Assembly: GCF_005239225.2 (NCBI RefSeq)
Contig: NC_133298.1
Coordinates: 4,526,001 to 4,590,000 of the forward strand
Reading direction: 5' to 3'
Origin: Populus alba
Lineage: Eukaryota; Streptophyta; Magnoliopsida; Malpighiales; Salicaceae
DNA length: 64,000 nt
Below, in pieces: positions 13,101 to 25,589 of the stretch; position 1 is the first letter of the stretch; every line of letters starts with the position of its first letter. The notes under the pieces were generated by a model that did not search any database, was not told where the DNA came from, and saw nothing but the letters and a program-made list of their open reading frames with translations. The position numbers and the translations under genes are program-made.

Positions 13101-14380
13101 AATAGCACGCTTATGCTCAAGAGAAATCATTAAAAACTTCATATATAGCAGCATTAAGATTTAGATAGCATACCACGTCCATCAATGTCTCAACCAGATC
13201 CAAGCTGTTGGCGAGTACTACACCACTCTCCCGAGTTGCCTCAGTAACAAAATTGCTGGGTTTCATGCCAATACAAGGAGGAAAAGTCCTCATATACTCT
13301 TCATGGTTCAGAACTTCCCTCCCTCCATCCAAGCTTTTGATCCAAATGGGACTTTCAACCTGAGCAATCTTGATCAATTCATCCATAGCAGCCAGTGCAA
13401 GATCTACAAACATTGATCTATCAAATGGTACTTCATTGCCAACAGCATTGCCTATTGGTTTCATCAGAGGCATCATAACCCCTCCATTACTGTCAAGCCC
13501 CATTGGCAACGTGTTGTCAGTATGGCCTAAATTGCCATAACCATCTCTCCCAACTGCAAGGTCGAACTTGGTGGTTGAGCCAAAGGGAGGGACGGGACTG
13601 GCCGAGGATGCGAGAGGTCTGCCTAAAAACTTATTGGCTAGGGCACAAACACGGCCTAATTCATCCTTCAATCGAGCATTTTCAATTCTTAGCTGCTGCT
13701 GCTCATAAGACACTGGAACAGGCACCGCCGGACCACCACAATTGTTGCAAATTGGATCACTCATGTTTTGTTTCAACAACTCATTCTCAGCTCGGAGTTT
13801 ATCATTTTCTTGCCTGAGGATTGCATTCTCATGACGTTCCAACTGGGTCTGGAGTATAAAATGACCAAAATCAAAATCTTCACAAGGGATAATGAAAAGA
13901 ATCGAAAGGGTACGCAAAAGTTTATCAATTTACCTTCATTTGAGTTCTCCTATTTTGAAACCAAAACTTGATTTGCTTGCTTTCCAAGCCAAGCCTCCTG
14001 CTAAGCTCTGATCTTTGTTTTTCGTCAGGATGAGGACATTCCTTAAAGAAACTATTGACATCACAAACAGAAACAAATATCTTTTAGATAAAAAAGAATC
14101 CTTCAAACAAAGACTAGTGACACGAATACATAAATCCCTTGACATAAACAAAACAGCCAAAAGAAGAATCATACGATTCAAGCTCTTGTATTTGATTAGC
14201 AGTGTGTCTATTGTACTTCTTCCTAGGCCTTTGATAATCTCCAGCATCCTGATCTTCCCCAGATGCACCTTCAATGTTATCACTTCCAGACCTGCTCTCA
14301 TAACCATCCTCCCTCGTCCTCCCTACCAAACTAGGATCAAAATGTTCCCCAAGTAGGCCCATGTCACCATGACTATCCAT
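10119..14380 (-). CDS. Class IV HD-Zip START-domain transcription factor, ANL2/HDG1-type
   Basis: Eight coding exons: 14380-14175, 14051-13934, 13848-13174, 12804-12703, 12631-12419, 11238-11064, 10969-10602, 10508-10119; 2247 bases, 748 residues, every junction GT-AG and in frame. The homeodomain is about residues 51-110 ([26 protein letters not shown]). The zipper-loop-zipper follows with the CxxCGGP loop (ICNNCGGP). A START domain begins near residue 250 and ends near 475, then comes the HD-SAD region ([45 protein letters not shown]). Acidic [11 protein letters not shown] before the homeodomain and LRSS-(A)-NA before the last block fit the ANL2/HDG1/FWA branch rather than ATML1/PDF2. Family members act in the nucleus of epidermal cells, controlling cuticle, anthocyanin or root epidermis traits. 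It is shorter at the N terminus than ANL2/HDG1 (about 800 residues). The first intron lies in the leader, immediately before AAGAATAAG-ATG. Confidence 0.95.
11239..12418 (-). other. Large intron 5 of the HD-Zip IV gene
   Basis: Intron of about 1.2 kb within the START-domain coding region, bounded by GT and AG. It contains a short alternating purine-pyrimidine run (TGTGTGCGTGCGCGCGC, near 11984-12002). I see no coding sequence in it. Confidence 0.8.
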
Positions 14381-16290
14381 CTTATTCTTCTGCAAAAAAA
14401 AAAAAAAAAAAACCCACAAACAAAAAAGGGTCATACATTATTCAATTTCAAGCACAACAGCATGCAAGAAATAAAAATCACAACCGACAACCATAAAGTA
14501 AATCAAGAGAAAGTTCATTCAGGCAAGATACATGTAATAGAAAGAGAAAGGGCTGGTGATTTGGTAGAGGAGGGTTGTTAGTGGCGGCGGCGGCGGCGTC
14601 GTCTTCTCAGCAATGGCACCAACACTAAGGCATGGTGTTGTTATTGTGTACTGAAATCATATCTGTCACAAACGCTGAAACCCCACAACTACCACCAAAA
14701 CTATCAACACTGTTAGTACTGATCAAGCCCAAAAACCAATCAAAATAGCCCCTTTTCACTTTGTTTATGTATATAATTCTTATATATTCTCTCTCTCTCT
14801 CTCTGCGCTTGACCCTTGGTTACTCCTGCGCGAGCTTTTTTTATATTGAAAAGCTAGCTATCCCTCTCACGAGGTATTCTTGGATTCTCTCTCTCACTTG
14901 TTTAGCAAGTTCTGACCTTCACAAGATTTCACACACACCGAGCCAGACTTAAAAACTAAACTCACATTCTTATTTATAAGAGAAAACAAGAAAAAGCAAT
15001 TTCTCTGTCAACGTTTCATGGATGACTCTCTTCTCTCTCTTTCTCTCTCTGTCTCAGAAAACCTTCGCGTGTCAGAAAATGAGATGAAAAGGGCATTTTC
15101 TTGATATACACACTATTCTTGCCCCCATCAAGTTGAAAATCCATCAGACAAAACAAGCCTGACTCTGATATTTTATTTCACACATACAAGAAACATAAAA
15201 ATAAAAAAATGACAGTTGACCTCTCCTCCTTTCCCTCAATTTTTGTGACGTAAAAAAGTGGTTGAATACAATCGATAAAAAAGAAAAAAAAGAAGAGTAC
15301 CTTTCTTAATACTTGATGGTACGAAAAGGGTCTTTCGACAAGATAAAATTATCAGATCCTTTCTTCCTTTTCTTTTTTTATTATTAGGATCAATATAGGA
15401 ATAAGACAAAACCAATGTAACGTCAATTATAGTGAGCGAGACAAGAAAAGCATATTACTTGACAGTAACACAAGAAGCCATAAAAAAACATGTTTGCTTA
15501 CGCTGTAAGAGTCCTGATTCAAGATAAATAACATTAAAAATAATGTTTTTATTTGAAACGCAGCAAAACGAGAGCACAAAAGCTGATACTATGTGATCGC
15601 ATGAAAATAAATTGAAGATACGAAGCTAAGAGCAACTTACACTCTCTCTTTTCTCTTCTCTCACTGGTTTTTCTAGGGCAAGTAGCCTCCTTTCTTGCTT
15701 TCATGCACAAAGGGATTTCTTCTTTCTTTCTTTCTTTCTTTCTTTGTTGTTCAAAGAGAAACAGAAACAAATTGAGAAAATATGTAAAAGGAGAGGAAAT
15801 ATTTTTGGACTGAATGGTGAAAAGTCAATACGCGGGGACCGCTTGCCTTTTTCATTACATGGTTTCGTGAAATCCGCCACGCGTGTTTGCTAGCGCGTGT
15901 ATGGCAATTTATTTTTGTCTTGGCTTGGTGGGTTGTGGCTGCTTAAGGGCGAGTTTTGACCTTTGGTGTGGCCGGAACCAGTAGGAAGATGGCACTTGGA
16001 AATAATGGTTCGCCGACTAAAAAATTGGTGGGCTTAGTTTGGGAAATTAAATTATTATATATACATTCGTAAAATCCTAATATAAATTGTTGTGACAAAA
16101 CCTTCTTGTTACGAGTTGTATTTTTTTAAAAAAAAAAATAATTAATTTTTTTAAAAAAATATTTTTCGAGAAAGAACTTGGTTTCACGTGAATCAAAAGT
16201 TGACTTAAAACACTCTTGTTATCAAATAAAAAATTATTTAAAATGAATACTTGTATTATACATGGATATAGAAATCAATATTATTTATCA
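14381..16290 (-). promoter_or_regulatory. Leader and promoter region of the HD-Zip IV gene
   Basis: A coding-exon acceptor (TTTGCAG on the minus strand) at 14390-14396 shows that transcription starts further up and that the leader is spliced. Toward 14580-14600 is a CGG/CCG trinucleotide run, near 14789-14804 a CT run and near 15017-15052 more CT-rich DNA, all typical of plant leaders. A TTTC run lies at about 15717-15744. I looked for the L1 box TAAATGYA and found no clear copy close to the gene. Exact start site and leader donor cannot be fixed. Confidence 0.5.
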
Positions 16291-17110
16291 CACGAGTATT
16301 ACTTAATGCATGCAATAAATTTCTCTTTTTTATTATTCCTTTTTGCCTTTGGATTTGGTTAAAAAAACCATAATTCCACACCCTGATTCATTGCATATCT
16401 GTGGCATTTGTTGAGTTAATTAGGAACATTACAGGTAAAAACATTAATTTAATTCAGAGCATTATAGGTAAAAACATCAATTACTTGGATGTAATTAAGA
16501 CGAATATTCTTTTATCGTATCATGTGAATTAAAAGCAATTTACTAAATCTGCTATATATATATATATCAATAATTATTATGTAGCTTTTGAGGATTATAT
16601 ATGGAATGCTTGCTTTGTTAATTATTTGTTATTTCAATCAACAGTTAATCTTTAGAAAAGCTGTGATCTCTTCTGGAAAATAATAAAGCATGATTCACAT
16701 GAAATGTATTCGCGAATAAGAAACAATTTCCATGAATTTTCTGATGCTTATTTATTCAACTCCAAGTTAATTCGGTTGTTTTTTTACTTGTTTTACTCCT
16801 CACTAACTCTGCCTATTACTGAAAATGAATATGGTGGAAAACTTGTTGAATCTAGTCCCCAATGTTTTTTTATTTTTTGCACAATATCTTATTTGTTCAC
16901 AATAACAAAATATATATGATATTAACGATAATTAAAGGGATTTTCACCAACTATCCATGTATGAAAAAAGGTTAGGTGAGATACGAATTTGATGATTTTT
17001 TGGCGTGACATCTTCTGAAAATTAGCAGATATGAAATTTATTTTCCTGTGCAATTAGGAGTTCGGATACATATAATAATACAATTATTATGCTTTAATGT
17101 GGAAATCTTG
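16290..17110. repeat. Copy A of a ~0.8 kb diverged non-coding duplication
   Basis: This stretch matches 17980-18990 in the same order and orientation. Landmarks in both: TTTGGTTAAAAAAA; a 'CC(C)TGATT.A.TGCATATC' segment followed by 'TG.CATTT'; AGCTTTTGAGGATT against AGCTTTGATAGATT; 'TTTTCACCAACTA.CCAT' followed by 'GAAAAAGGTTAGGT'; and 'AGTTCGGATA' followed by 'AATGTGGAAAT'. No protein is encoded. The start codon at 16704 opens a 71-residue frame with no homology I recognise. Confidence 0.65.
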
Positions 17111-17344
17111 GGTTCAGATTATCTATAAGTAATAACTAGCAAGCCAGGAAGGATAATAATGAAAATCTAATGCGTGTTGTCATTTAATTGACCAACTAAA
17201 CGAAATTGAGTAAACAACATTAAGAATTTGCATGGAGTTGAAATAAGATATATTGCGTTGAAAAAATCACGTGTGTGTTGTTCATATGAATGAAAAATTA
17301 ATGCAGCATGATAAATCATGTTTTTGAAATATTTTATGCAAGTT

Positions 17345-17352
17345 AATATATA

Positions 17353-17417
<65 letters not shown>
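17345..17417. repeat. TA dinucleotide microsatellite
   Basis: About 70 bases of almost pure alternating T and A between the two copies of the non-coding duplication. Likely polymorphic in length. Confidence 0.95.
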
Positions 17418-17419
<2 letters not shown>

Positions 17420-17979
17420 TTCCTAAGCTCCAATGGGAAGCGAATCGATATTATATTGAGGATTAAAAATTGAGTGTGTCTTGATAGCATAATTATTAAA
17501 GCAGTTTGGTTAGTTTGGTGGGTTTATTTTAAAAACTTGTGATATAGAATTAATTTAATCATAATAAAATCTTAAATCAAATAAAAAAAATATTGTATTT
17601 GATCTAATCATGTTTTAAACTATTCAGTTAACATGATCAAATTCAACAGATAAATATTAATAATTTTTTTAAAAAATAAAACAACATAATTGTTTTTAAA
17701 AAATTATTCTATCTTTTTGGATAATCCACTAACCATACATTTTTTTTTTCTAGAGTCATTTCTCAAACATAGTCCAACAATTATATGCCCTAACACATTA
17801 TTTTTTTTATTTAAAGAATGATGATTGAGTTTTGCATGGACTTTCATGGTTAAAATACATGTATTTAGTCTTCACAAGATTTTGCCATGAATGATATTTT
17901 TATTTTGCATGTAACATTTTATGAAGTTAAATAGAAATAAAAGCTATTTAACACATGAGATAGCATCTCAAATATTTCA

Positions 17980-18990
17980 TCATATTACTTAATTAATGCA
18001 CGTATTTCTATTTTTTATGAAATCTGCTTTTGATATATACTTTGGTTAAAAAAAATATATTAATTTGACACCTTGATTTAATGCATATCCATGCCATTTA
18101 TGGAATTGATCATTCATTCAATGTGAATAAAGGCAAAACATTGGGGAGTTTAAAAAAAACATGATAAGTGAATATTATTTTGATATAAGTTATGCATTAA
18201 TTCAAATCATATGAATTAAAAATGCGATTCACTAAATTTGTTCTATTTCATTATTATGTAGCTTTGATAGATTGTGGCGTGCTTATTGTTTCAATTATGA
18301 TCAGTAAATCTCTATAAATCTTGTGAGCTCTTTTAGGAAATAGTAAATCCCTGGCTATTAATTACTAGGTGTTGGGATTGACTCGGTGCAATGCTTGGAC
18401 TGGTTAATTGAGGTTAATCAGATTTGTTTTAAAAAAAAATATTAAAACAATATTATTTTTTAAAAACAATAATTAAAAAGTCAACACTTTTTACTTTTAA
18501 CTAGATGCCTGTTTAGTAAAATTTAAGCTTTGACTCTCCTAAAAAAATTATAATATTTGTTAAATCTTAATCCTTGCTGACTTGTACTTTTCGCTCAATT
18601 ATTTTTACCTGTTCTCCAAATAAACAGTGAGGTTAACTAGAAATATTTAAGGGCTTTTTCACCAACTAGCCATCGATGGAAAAGGTTAGGTCAAACATGA
18701 ATCTGATGTTTTTGTCAACAAGAAGGAAGCATGGCAGCTTATCTCAAAATAAAATAAATTGAAGGATGTGAAAAATATAATTGTATCGCACTCCTTTTTG
18801 ACATGAGTTTTACTAAGAACAAGTGGTTGAAGAAGGGTCATTCGAAGTAGCCGAATCTCAAGCTAAAGCCAGGGCAGGTGCTAGAAAAAAACATATTCAA
18901 AATTTATTTTATTGCGTAATTATGAGTTCGGATATAGAAATTTAAACAAACAATCTAATTATTGTGTTTGAATGTGGAAATTTCCATTTC
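17980..18990. repeat. Copy B of the diverged non-coding duplication
   Basis: Partner of 16290-17110; see that entry for shared landmarks. This copy is longer because of an insertion around 18360-18640 that is rich in A+T. The two copies begin about 1.7 kb apart and are clearly diverged by many substitutions and small gaps, so the event is not recent. Confidence 0.65.
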
Positions 18991-19016
18991 AAATTCGAAC
19001 AACTCCAAGATTTAGA

Positions 19017-19018
<2 letters not shown>

Positions 19019-19051
<33 letters not shown>
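19019..19051. repeat. AT dinucleotide microsatellite
   Basis: About 15 AT units followed by a T run, at the right-hand end of duplication copy B. Confidence 0.9.
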
Positions 19052-19058
<7 letters not shown>

Positions 19059-19642
19059 TAATCTTCACAGTAAGTGTTTAAGGAATGATCAATAATGGCT
19101 GAGTTTTGCATCTATATTTTCTTATTTAGCATCTATTTGTTTTGCTTAAAGTAAAATGTTTTCTCGGAAGATGTTTTACATGTATAATATCTTTTAATAT
19201 CCGGGCTGAAATATATTTTTCACGTGTAAAATATTTTTTAATGACAACGGTGAAGAAAAAGATGATAGTGAGACGGTTGTGGTGAGATGACGATGATGCA
19301 AAAAAAATGGTGAGAAGATAGTCATAGTGGCGGTGAAAGAGGCAGTAAGATGATGACTGGCCTATAAAGCAGGTAAAAGAAACTTATTTGTGGATGAATT
19401 TGTAAAACCTCAAAATTACATGGGATCAATTTAAATCTCAAACCTATAAAGCAGGTAAATTCATAGGCCCATAAGCATAAGAAGCAGGCCCTTAGTTTGT
19501 GGCCTGGCCTATTTCAAGTGTATCTTGTAGAGCCCATAATCAGAAAGCCCACATTGACCTTCTAACCAAAGTTATATCTCTTCAAAAACTAAACCCTAAG
19601 CTTTTTACTTCCCTGCCAAAAAAATCAGTAGCTGCTGCCGCC

Positions 19643-21391
19643 ATGGTTCTCAAGTACGTCCCTCTCTCTCCAATACGTTTTCGTTTCCATGTATATAGAA
19701 ATGGGTTGTATTTTTCTTCGTTTTTTCTTAATGGGCTGTTGTTTTTTCAAGTGTTTAAGCAGTCTATGATTTGTTGGATTCAATTTGAGTCGTCTTGGCT
19801 TTGTTTGAAATATATTACAATCTGAACATCTGTTGTAGAGATCTAGAAACTTCGTTAGATATGACAATACAAGGTAAAAAAAGTGATTTTCTTTTGTTTT
19901 ATAAAGCTTATAAATACAAGCTTTAAGAAAGTTTTAAGCCTTTTGGTGATGGAATTTCCCACCTTCAATCCTTTAAATATGATGACTCAATTTATAAATT
20001 TTTGGTGAATGGAATAATTTTAATTATGTTTCAAGTGAGTCTTTTAATTACCCCCCGGAATAAGACCAAGTAATTTGCTATATTGCCCGAGTCCTCGGCT
20101 CCTTGGTAGAGCATTACGTTATAATCTATGTCTGAGTGTGATTGATGCAGTGCAGGAAGATAATAAAGTGAAAACACAGTGAAGTAAACAACGGAATTAC
20201 TATGACTTGAATTAAATTGAAGTTGGGACAACAAGAGCTCAAGGTTTAGTGATTTTTGTGACGCTTTATAGGATCTTCTGGTTGGAGTGTTGCACTAGGG
20301 TATTCCTATTAGTTTGATTTTAAGAACGTGCTACACTTTGATGTGGCTAATAATAAGTGACTTATTAGTCAATGAACTGACAGTAACAGGTTTTTTTTTG
20401 GAGTTACACAGAGGGGTTTTATGATTTGGTTGAGTTCTGAGATTTGTTGGATCATGCAAATGAAGTCAATTTATGTTTTAGATATGCAATCATGATCACC
20501 ATCAAACATGCCCGCCCTTGAATGGAGCATATTTATTGATTTGACAATAGATTTTCTTTGTAATGGTTTCTTTCTGGATGATCTCAGGACTGAACTCTGC
20601 CGCTTCAGCGGGGCGAAGATATATCCCGGCAAGGGTATCAGATTTATTCGCTCAGATTCCCAGGTAATGTGCAGTTTTGTATTGAAGGCATTGAATTTTC
20701 TTTTTATTTCCCTTCACTGTAAAATGCAGGCTGTGAAACTAATTAATCATTTTTCATTCAATCAAGGTGTTCCTCTTTGCTAATTCTAAATGCAAGAGGT
20801 ACTTCCACAACAGGCTGAAGCCCTCAAAGCTAACTTGGACAGCTATGTACAGGAAGCAGCACAAGAAGGTAACTTTTTGCTTAGTTTCTATAAACTTTTT
20901 AATGACAAATGTAGAACGCCTCTACACGCAGGAGTGTTTTCTTTGAAAGTAAACCCATGATGTACTATATGTTGATTTTGACAAATTACAGGACATTGCT
21001 GCTGAAACTATTAAGAAGAGGCGTCGCACTACAAAAAAACCTTACTCAAGGTCCATTGTAGGTGCTACTTTGGAGGTCATACAGAAGAAGCGAACTGAGA
21101 AACCTGAAGTCCGTGATGCTGCAAGAGAGGCTGCACTCCGGTATATTCTCTTTACCGTTTGATAAATGTAATTTGATTATCCAGTCAACGTCGGTACTTA
21201 CTGATGTTTTTCTTGAAATGCTTGATTTTCTGTGCAGTGAAATTAAGGAAAGGATTAAGAAAACAAAGGATGAGAAAAAAGCCAAGAAGGCTGAGGTAAC
21301 GGCCAAGGCACAAAAGAGCAGCAAAGGTAGCCTGCCAAAGGGTGCTGCACCAAAGGGCCCCAAGCTTGGCGGGGGTGGAGGAAAGCGTTGA
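19643..21391 (+). CDS. RPL24: Large-subunit ribosomal protein eL24
   Basis: Five coding exons: 19643-19653, 20588-20663, 20767-20868, 20992-21140, 21238-21391; 492 bases, 163 residues, all junctions GT-AG. The product starts [20 protein letters not shown] and contains the L24e fold with Cys8 and Cys36 in the N-terminal half ([25 protein letters not shown]), then a basic helix-rich tail ending in LGGGGGKR. Length equals that of Arabidopsis eL24. It is a cytosolic 60S protein; in Arabidopsis eL24 (STV1/RPL24B) also promotes translation reinitiation on messages with upstream ORFs, a role I infer by family only. The first coding exon is just 11 bases, as is common in plant ribosomal protein genes, so simple gene finders will miss the start. 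AGCTGCTGCCGCC precedes the ATG, a good plant start context. Confidence 0.97.
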
Positions 21392-24300
21392 AATCCCTTC
21401 TTTCTTTGTAGTACTATCAACTCGCTGTTAAAAGAATTTTGTTTCGGAGATTTTACATGGATCAAGGTTGATTGTTGCCATTTTGTTCATTAAGAGTTTA
21501 CCGACTTTTTTCCTCCCGTTGTTATCAATTAGTAATGGTTTGATTGGAGAAATTCGATGAATTTTATCATTATGGCTTTGACTTGTGCCCCGAGAGTTGA
21601 GAATGGACTGGTTATATATTCTTTTGGCGATTGTTGTGTTCATAGGTTATTTTGCTGAACTGTAGTTTCTATAACCATAACAAGGATTTGAAAAAAAAAC
21701 GTTGCTTCGTGCGAAATCTCGTTCTACCCGACTGAGATTTTGGAAGAAAAGCCTCTGGTTGCCTCTTTGATAAGCTCCATAAGCCGCAGATTGTTCGCAT
21801 GGTGGCTTGTTGTCATTATCTTGACAATATCCATCTATGCAAGGCGCACCCTGGGACGATACATGTGGTCTTTGATCGACGATTCTTAACGACGGAAAAC
21901 TAGTCTTTGCTTACTCCCTGCCCTGAGTGATATGGCAAACAGGCAAAGAATGCTAATTTGCTGCAGGTGGAGCTTTGTAAAACGCTACAAGATCTTACAA
22001 ATTATCATCCTGTTATCATATTCCAGGCGTCAAGCAACCTGCTCACAGTGTATGGTGGGCGTTTCTGCTTTTGATTTATATTGGTGAATGGAACATGAAG
22101 ATAAGGTTTCAATTTACACAGCAAGGTCGGTTTCGGTTTCGCTATCAAAACCAGCCCATATTCTTCTTAAATGCATGTCATTTTCTCAGGATCAGAAGAC
22201 AAATTACGAGGGTCCCTCAGTCTTTCTAGAGGCTCTGGGTGGTTTTCTTATTTGTTCTTTTTCCATTTTACATGCTAACCAAATAATATTTCAATTTGTT
22301 TTTACATTTCAAAAACAATTTTTTTTTTTTTATTTTTTTTAAATTAATAATTCTTTTAGTGTTTTTTTAATTATTTTAATGCATTGATATCAAAAATAAT
22401 TTTAAAAAAATAATAATATTATTTTAATATATTTATAAGTAAAAATACATTTTCAAACTAGCCAAAAACAGCTGGTCTCCTGAATTTATTGGAAAGCAAA
22501 GACATTACTGTATCCGTAATTTTTTCTCTGCTGCAACCTTACCTGAAAGCAAACAACAAACCCTTTTCACCATTTGAGCCAATTCCAGGATGGTGAAACT
22601 ACGATCCGAACCAAGCAGGAGCAGCATAGATATCAAAAAAAAAAGAAAAGAAAAAAGTGGGACCATAGGATAGTAACTTTGGTGTAGGTAAGGGCCAAAT
22701 CATAATGGCCACTTGGCAAAGTAATTGAAGAGAGTAGCTTCCAAGTAACAAAGCCAACCCAACTGTCTGAACCAAACCTACCCTCAGAGACCACCACAGC
22801 ACAGACATAGGAAGAGGAAGGTTACTGTCAAATCCTACTTTTGACTTCTACAAGCTTCTATATGTCTTAGTTTCTTCCTTTTTCATGTTCTTATTTCTAT
22901 TCCTCCATTCGACAGCTAAAGGAGCTATTGAAGGCAGAGTTCTAGATGCTCCAACGCAAAAAGAAAAAGAAATAATTAATAAAAAAGAAACAAAGGGTTG
23001 CCAGCATTGATATATCACTAGATCATTCCAAAATGATCATCAGCTGGCCGGCAGGACTTACCTGGCTAATTTGCTTACCCAGGTTATGGATATACCATCT
23101 CCGGCACATCAGAAAAGTGGAATTTGCCTGCTGCAAGCCAGATTGAGAACAAGAAGCTTAACATATGTAATACAAGAACAGCAAAAAAGAAATTTAAAGC
23201 AGCAGTCTTTTTCTTTTTTTAAGAGAAAAGTGTGTTTTCCTTTACCAATCACGCTGTGCTGTCCCGTAATATAATTAATTAAATACGAAAGAGAGAGATA
23301 AAAATATAAAAACAAATCAGTATATAAAATTCTTTTGAAAACACTAACTAAAGGGAACATATCCTTCGACAGATGGATCAAAGCTCAAATTAGCTAAAAT
23401 TACATGCATCTAATGAGATGCAAAGCTATTCCAATTGCATCGTAATGAAACAAAGCAAGAACACCCTCAATCAGGTCATCGATTTCCTTTCTCATACTTC
23501 CATATCTAAGTCTGTTTGAACATCTTCCCATCTCATCACTCGTATTAGCTGCAAGCTACCAATCAAGAATTGTCTCATACGCAAGTGAAAACACAAAAAG
23601 AAAAGAAAAGTAATTAGCCATGTGTATATATATTATTAACTTTACTATATGGGAATCTTATAATTGTATGAAACGATAAGAGAATCAAATTCCTTGTTTC
23701 CTACTTCAATAAAAACAAAACACCCATGTGTTTCATAATGTGATAAAAATTATTTTTTAGAAGTTTTTTTTTTGAAATATATTAAAATAATATATATTTT
23801 TTATTTTTTAAATTTTATTTTGATATTATTATTACATCAAAATAATCTAAAAACATAAAAAAATTTATATAAAGCTAAAAAAATCTCAAAAGCAGATTGA
23901 AATGCCAAATATATCCTAAAGTGTTAGGTTTTTTTTGTTTCAACCTGCATTTCAAAGGACACCCTTTATTAGTTTAATTAAAGCCTGATTAAACACGCAG
24001 CACTAACTTTGCAACTTTGCTTTTTCTTTTTGCCAAAAAATCACACAGCCACCAGAAGAACAGAAGGAGAAGGAGACAGCAAGCACAGGATTCCAAGATT
24101 AAAATTGTTGCAATAAATTTGATGTATATGTGAACATGAAGCTGGTGCCTCCAACGATGATCCTGTCGTTTTCTTTGAGCTGGTGCCAACTCAATAATTG
24201 TATGGAGTAACCAAAGGATAACTAAGAACATTTTTCTGGGATTATTACCAGAGATCAATTATTCAATTTATTCATAAAAATATTTCAGAGGTTATCTTTA

Positions 24301-25589
24301 TTAGTGTCTGAGCTCTCATGTTGATGATCATTTGAGTGCATGAAGTAGCTAGCTTGAGAGGTATTTCCCTCTCTTTGTATATTGTTTTAAAAGCTAGCTA
24401 GGGCATTATCGGATTAGCATTCACACATTAAGATTAATTAATTCATACTATGATTAATATTACATTTATGATTAAATTCTTTTTGCTCATTCCTGAAGAT
24501 GCATTTTAGGTAGGAGATAAGATCAAATGTTAATTCAAGCTGGGAACCCTAATCATACACTAATTCAATATTTAGCCCTTTTTACATAGGTTAAGCATGA
24601 AGGATACTTGTCCTTTTCTCAAAGTTTAATTGCTCGTTTGGTGTCCTCGAAATAATTTAATAATGTTGGTGATGTTTTTTTTTTTTTGTGAGATTTTTTT
24701 ATGTTACTAATATCATAATCAAAATTTTAATATATTTTCTGGATTATTTTTATTCTCCTCTGTTTTTACCCGTTTTATAATTTTTTTATATATTATTCAT
24801 CACTCGTACTCGGAAGAATAATAAAATATAAATATTATATTTTGACATGTATAAATTTTAAATAACAACAAACTAATTATGAATGTCGTGTTTTTTAATA
24901 TTTATATAAACTGTACTATTTCATTTTTTTATCCTATGTTATTCCATCAGTATTTTTAATTCATCTGGTTCACCTCGAGATATCAAGCTTTTAACTTATT
25001 GCTGAAAGGAAACCCATTGGTTCAAACATAGGAAGTGCTTTCCACGAATAAACAGAAAGCGAAAGACCGCGTAGAACCAGCCTCCATCCACTGCTTCCAT
25101 GAACATTGCTTTCGTATCTATCCACCCAATTAAATGATCAAGCTTTCTTAACCATTAGACTAATCCTATGGGATTTTACCAAATACTGTTTCAGTATGTA
25201 AAGTATTAAATGAAAATAATGTGATTAGTAATAGATTACTTTCACATGATAATTTCTAGAATAAACATATGCCAATTCATTGCAAAAAAGAAAATTAGAC
25301 AGCCAACATGTCAAGAGAATGATGGATCGTTAAAAAAAACAGAACCATGGTAGTGTTTGTACCAGATCAAATGAAAAATGTATATGGGAGGAGGTTACCT
25401 TGCTCACTGTGGCAGTTAGAAACCTGAAAATCCTCACCCACTTTCTTTCCTTTTCCATAAAAGCCATTGAACTCACCAATACCAACACCATCACATCATT
25501 TCTAGAGAGATCAAGGTAAAAAGAAACCAAAATACAGTTCTTTTTTAAGAAAGAAACACCTGCTAGAACACCATCAAGAAACATCAAAC
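21392..25589. other. Intergenic region between eL24 and the rhomboid gene
   Basis: The first few hundred bases are probably the eL24 3' untranslated region. About 22245-22455 and 23725-23945 are very A+T-rich blocks similar in composition to MITE-like units elsewhere in the window (TTTTTAATTATTTTAAT, ATATTAAAATAAT). No recognisable coding region, RNA gene or intact mobile element was found. The last 300 bases before 25590 probably hold the rhomboid gene's promoter and leader. Confidence 0.5.

Noticed and set aside
21046..21465. Minus-strand open frame of 139 codons with Pro-rich stretch
   Set aside because: It is the antisense of eL24 exons 4 and 5; the Pro run mirrors the Gly-rich eL24 tail.
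22599..22808. Short hydrophobic minus-strand frame that could be a membrane peptide
   Set aside because: Hydrophobicity comes from a poly-A/T region; no start context, splice or family support.
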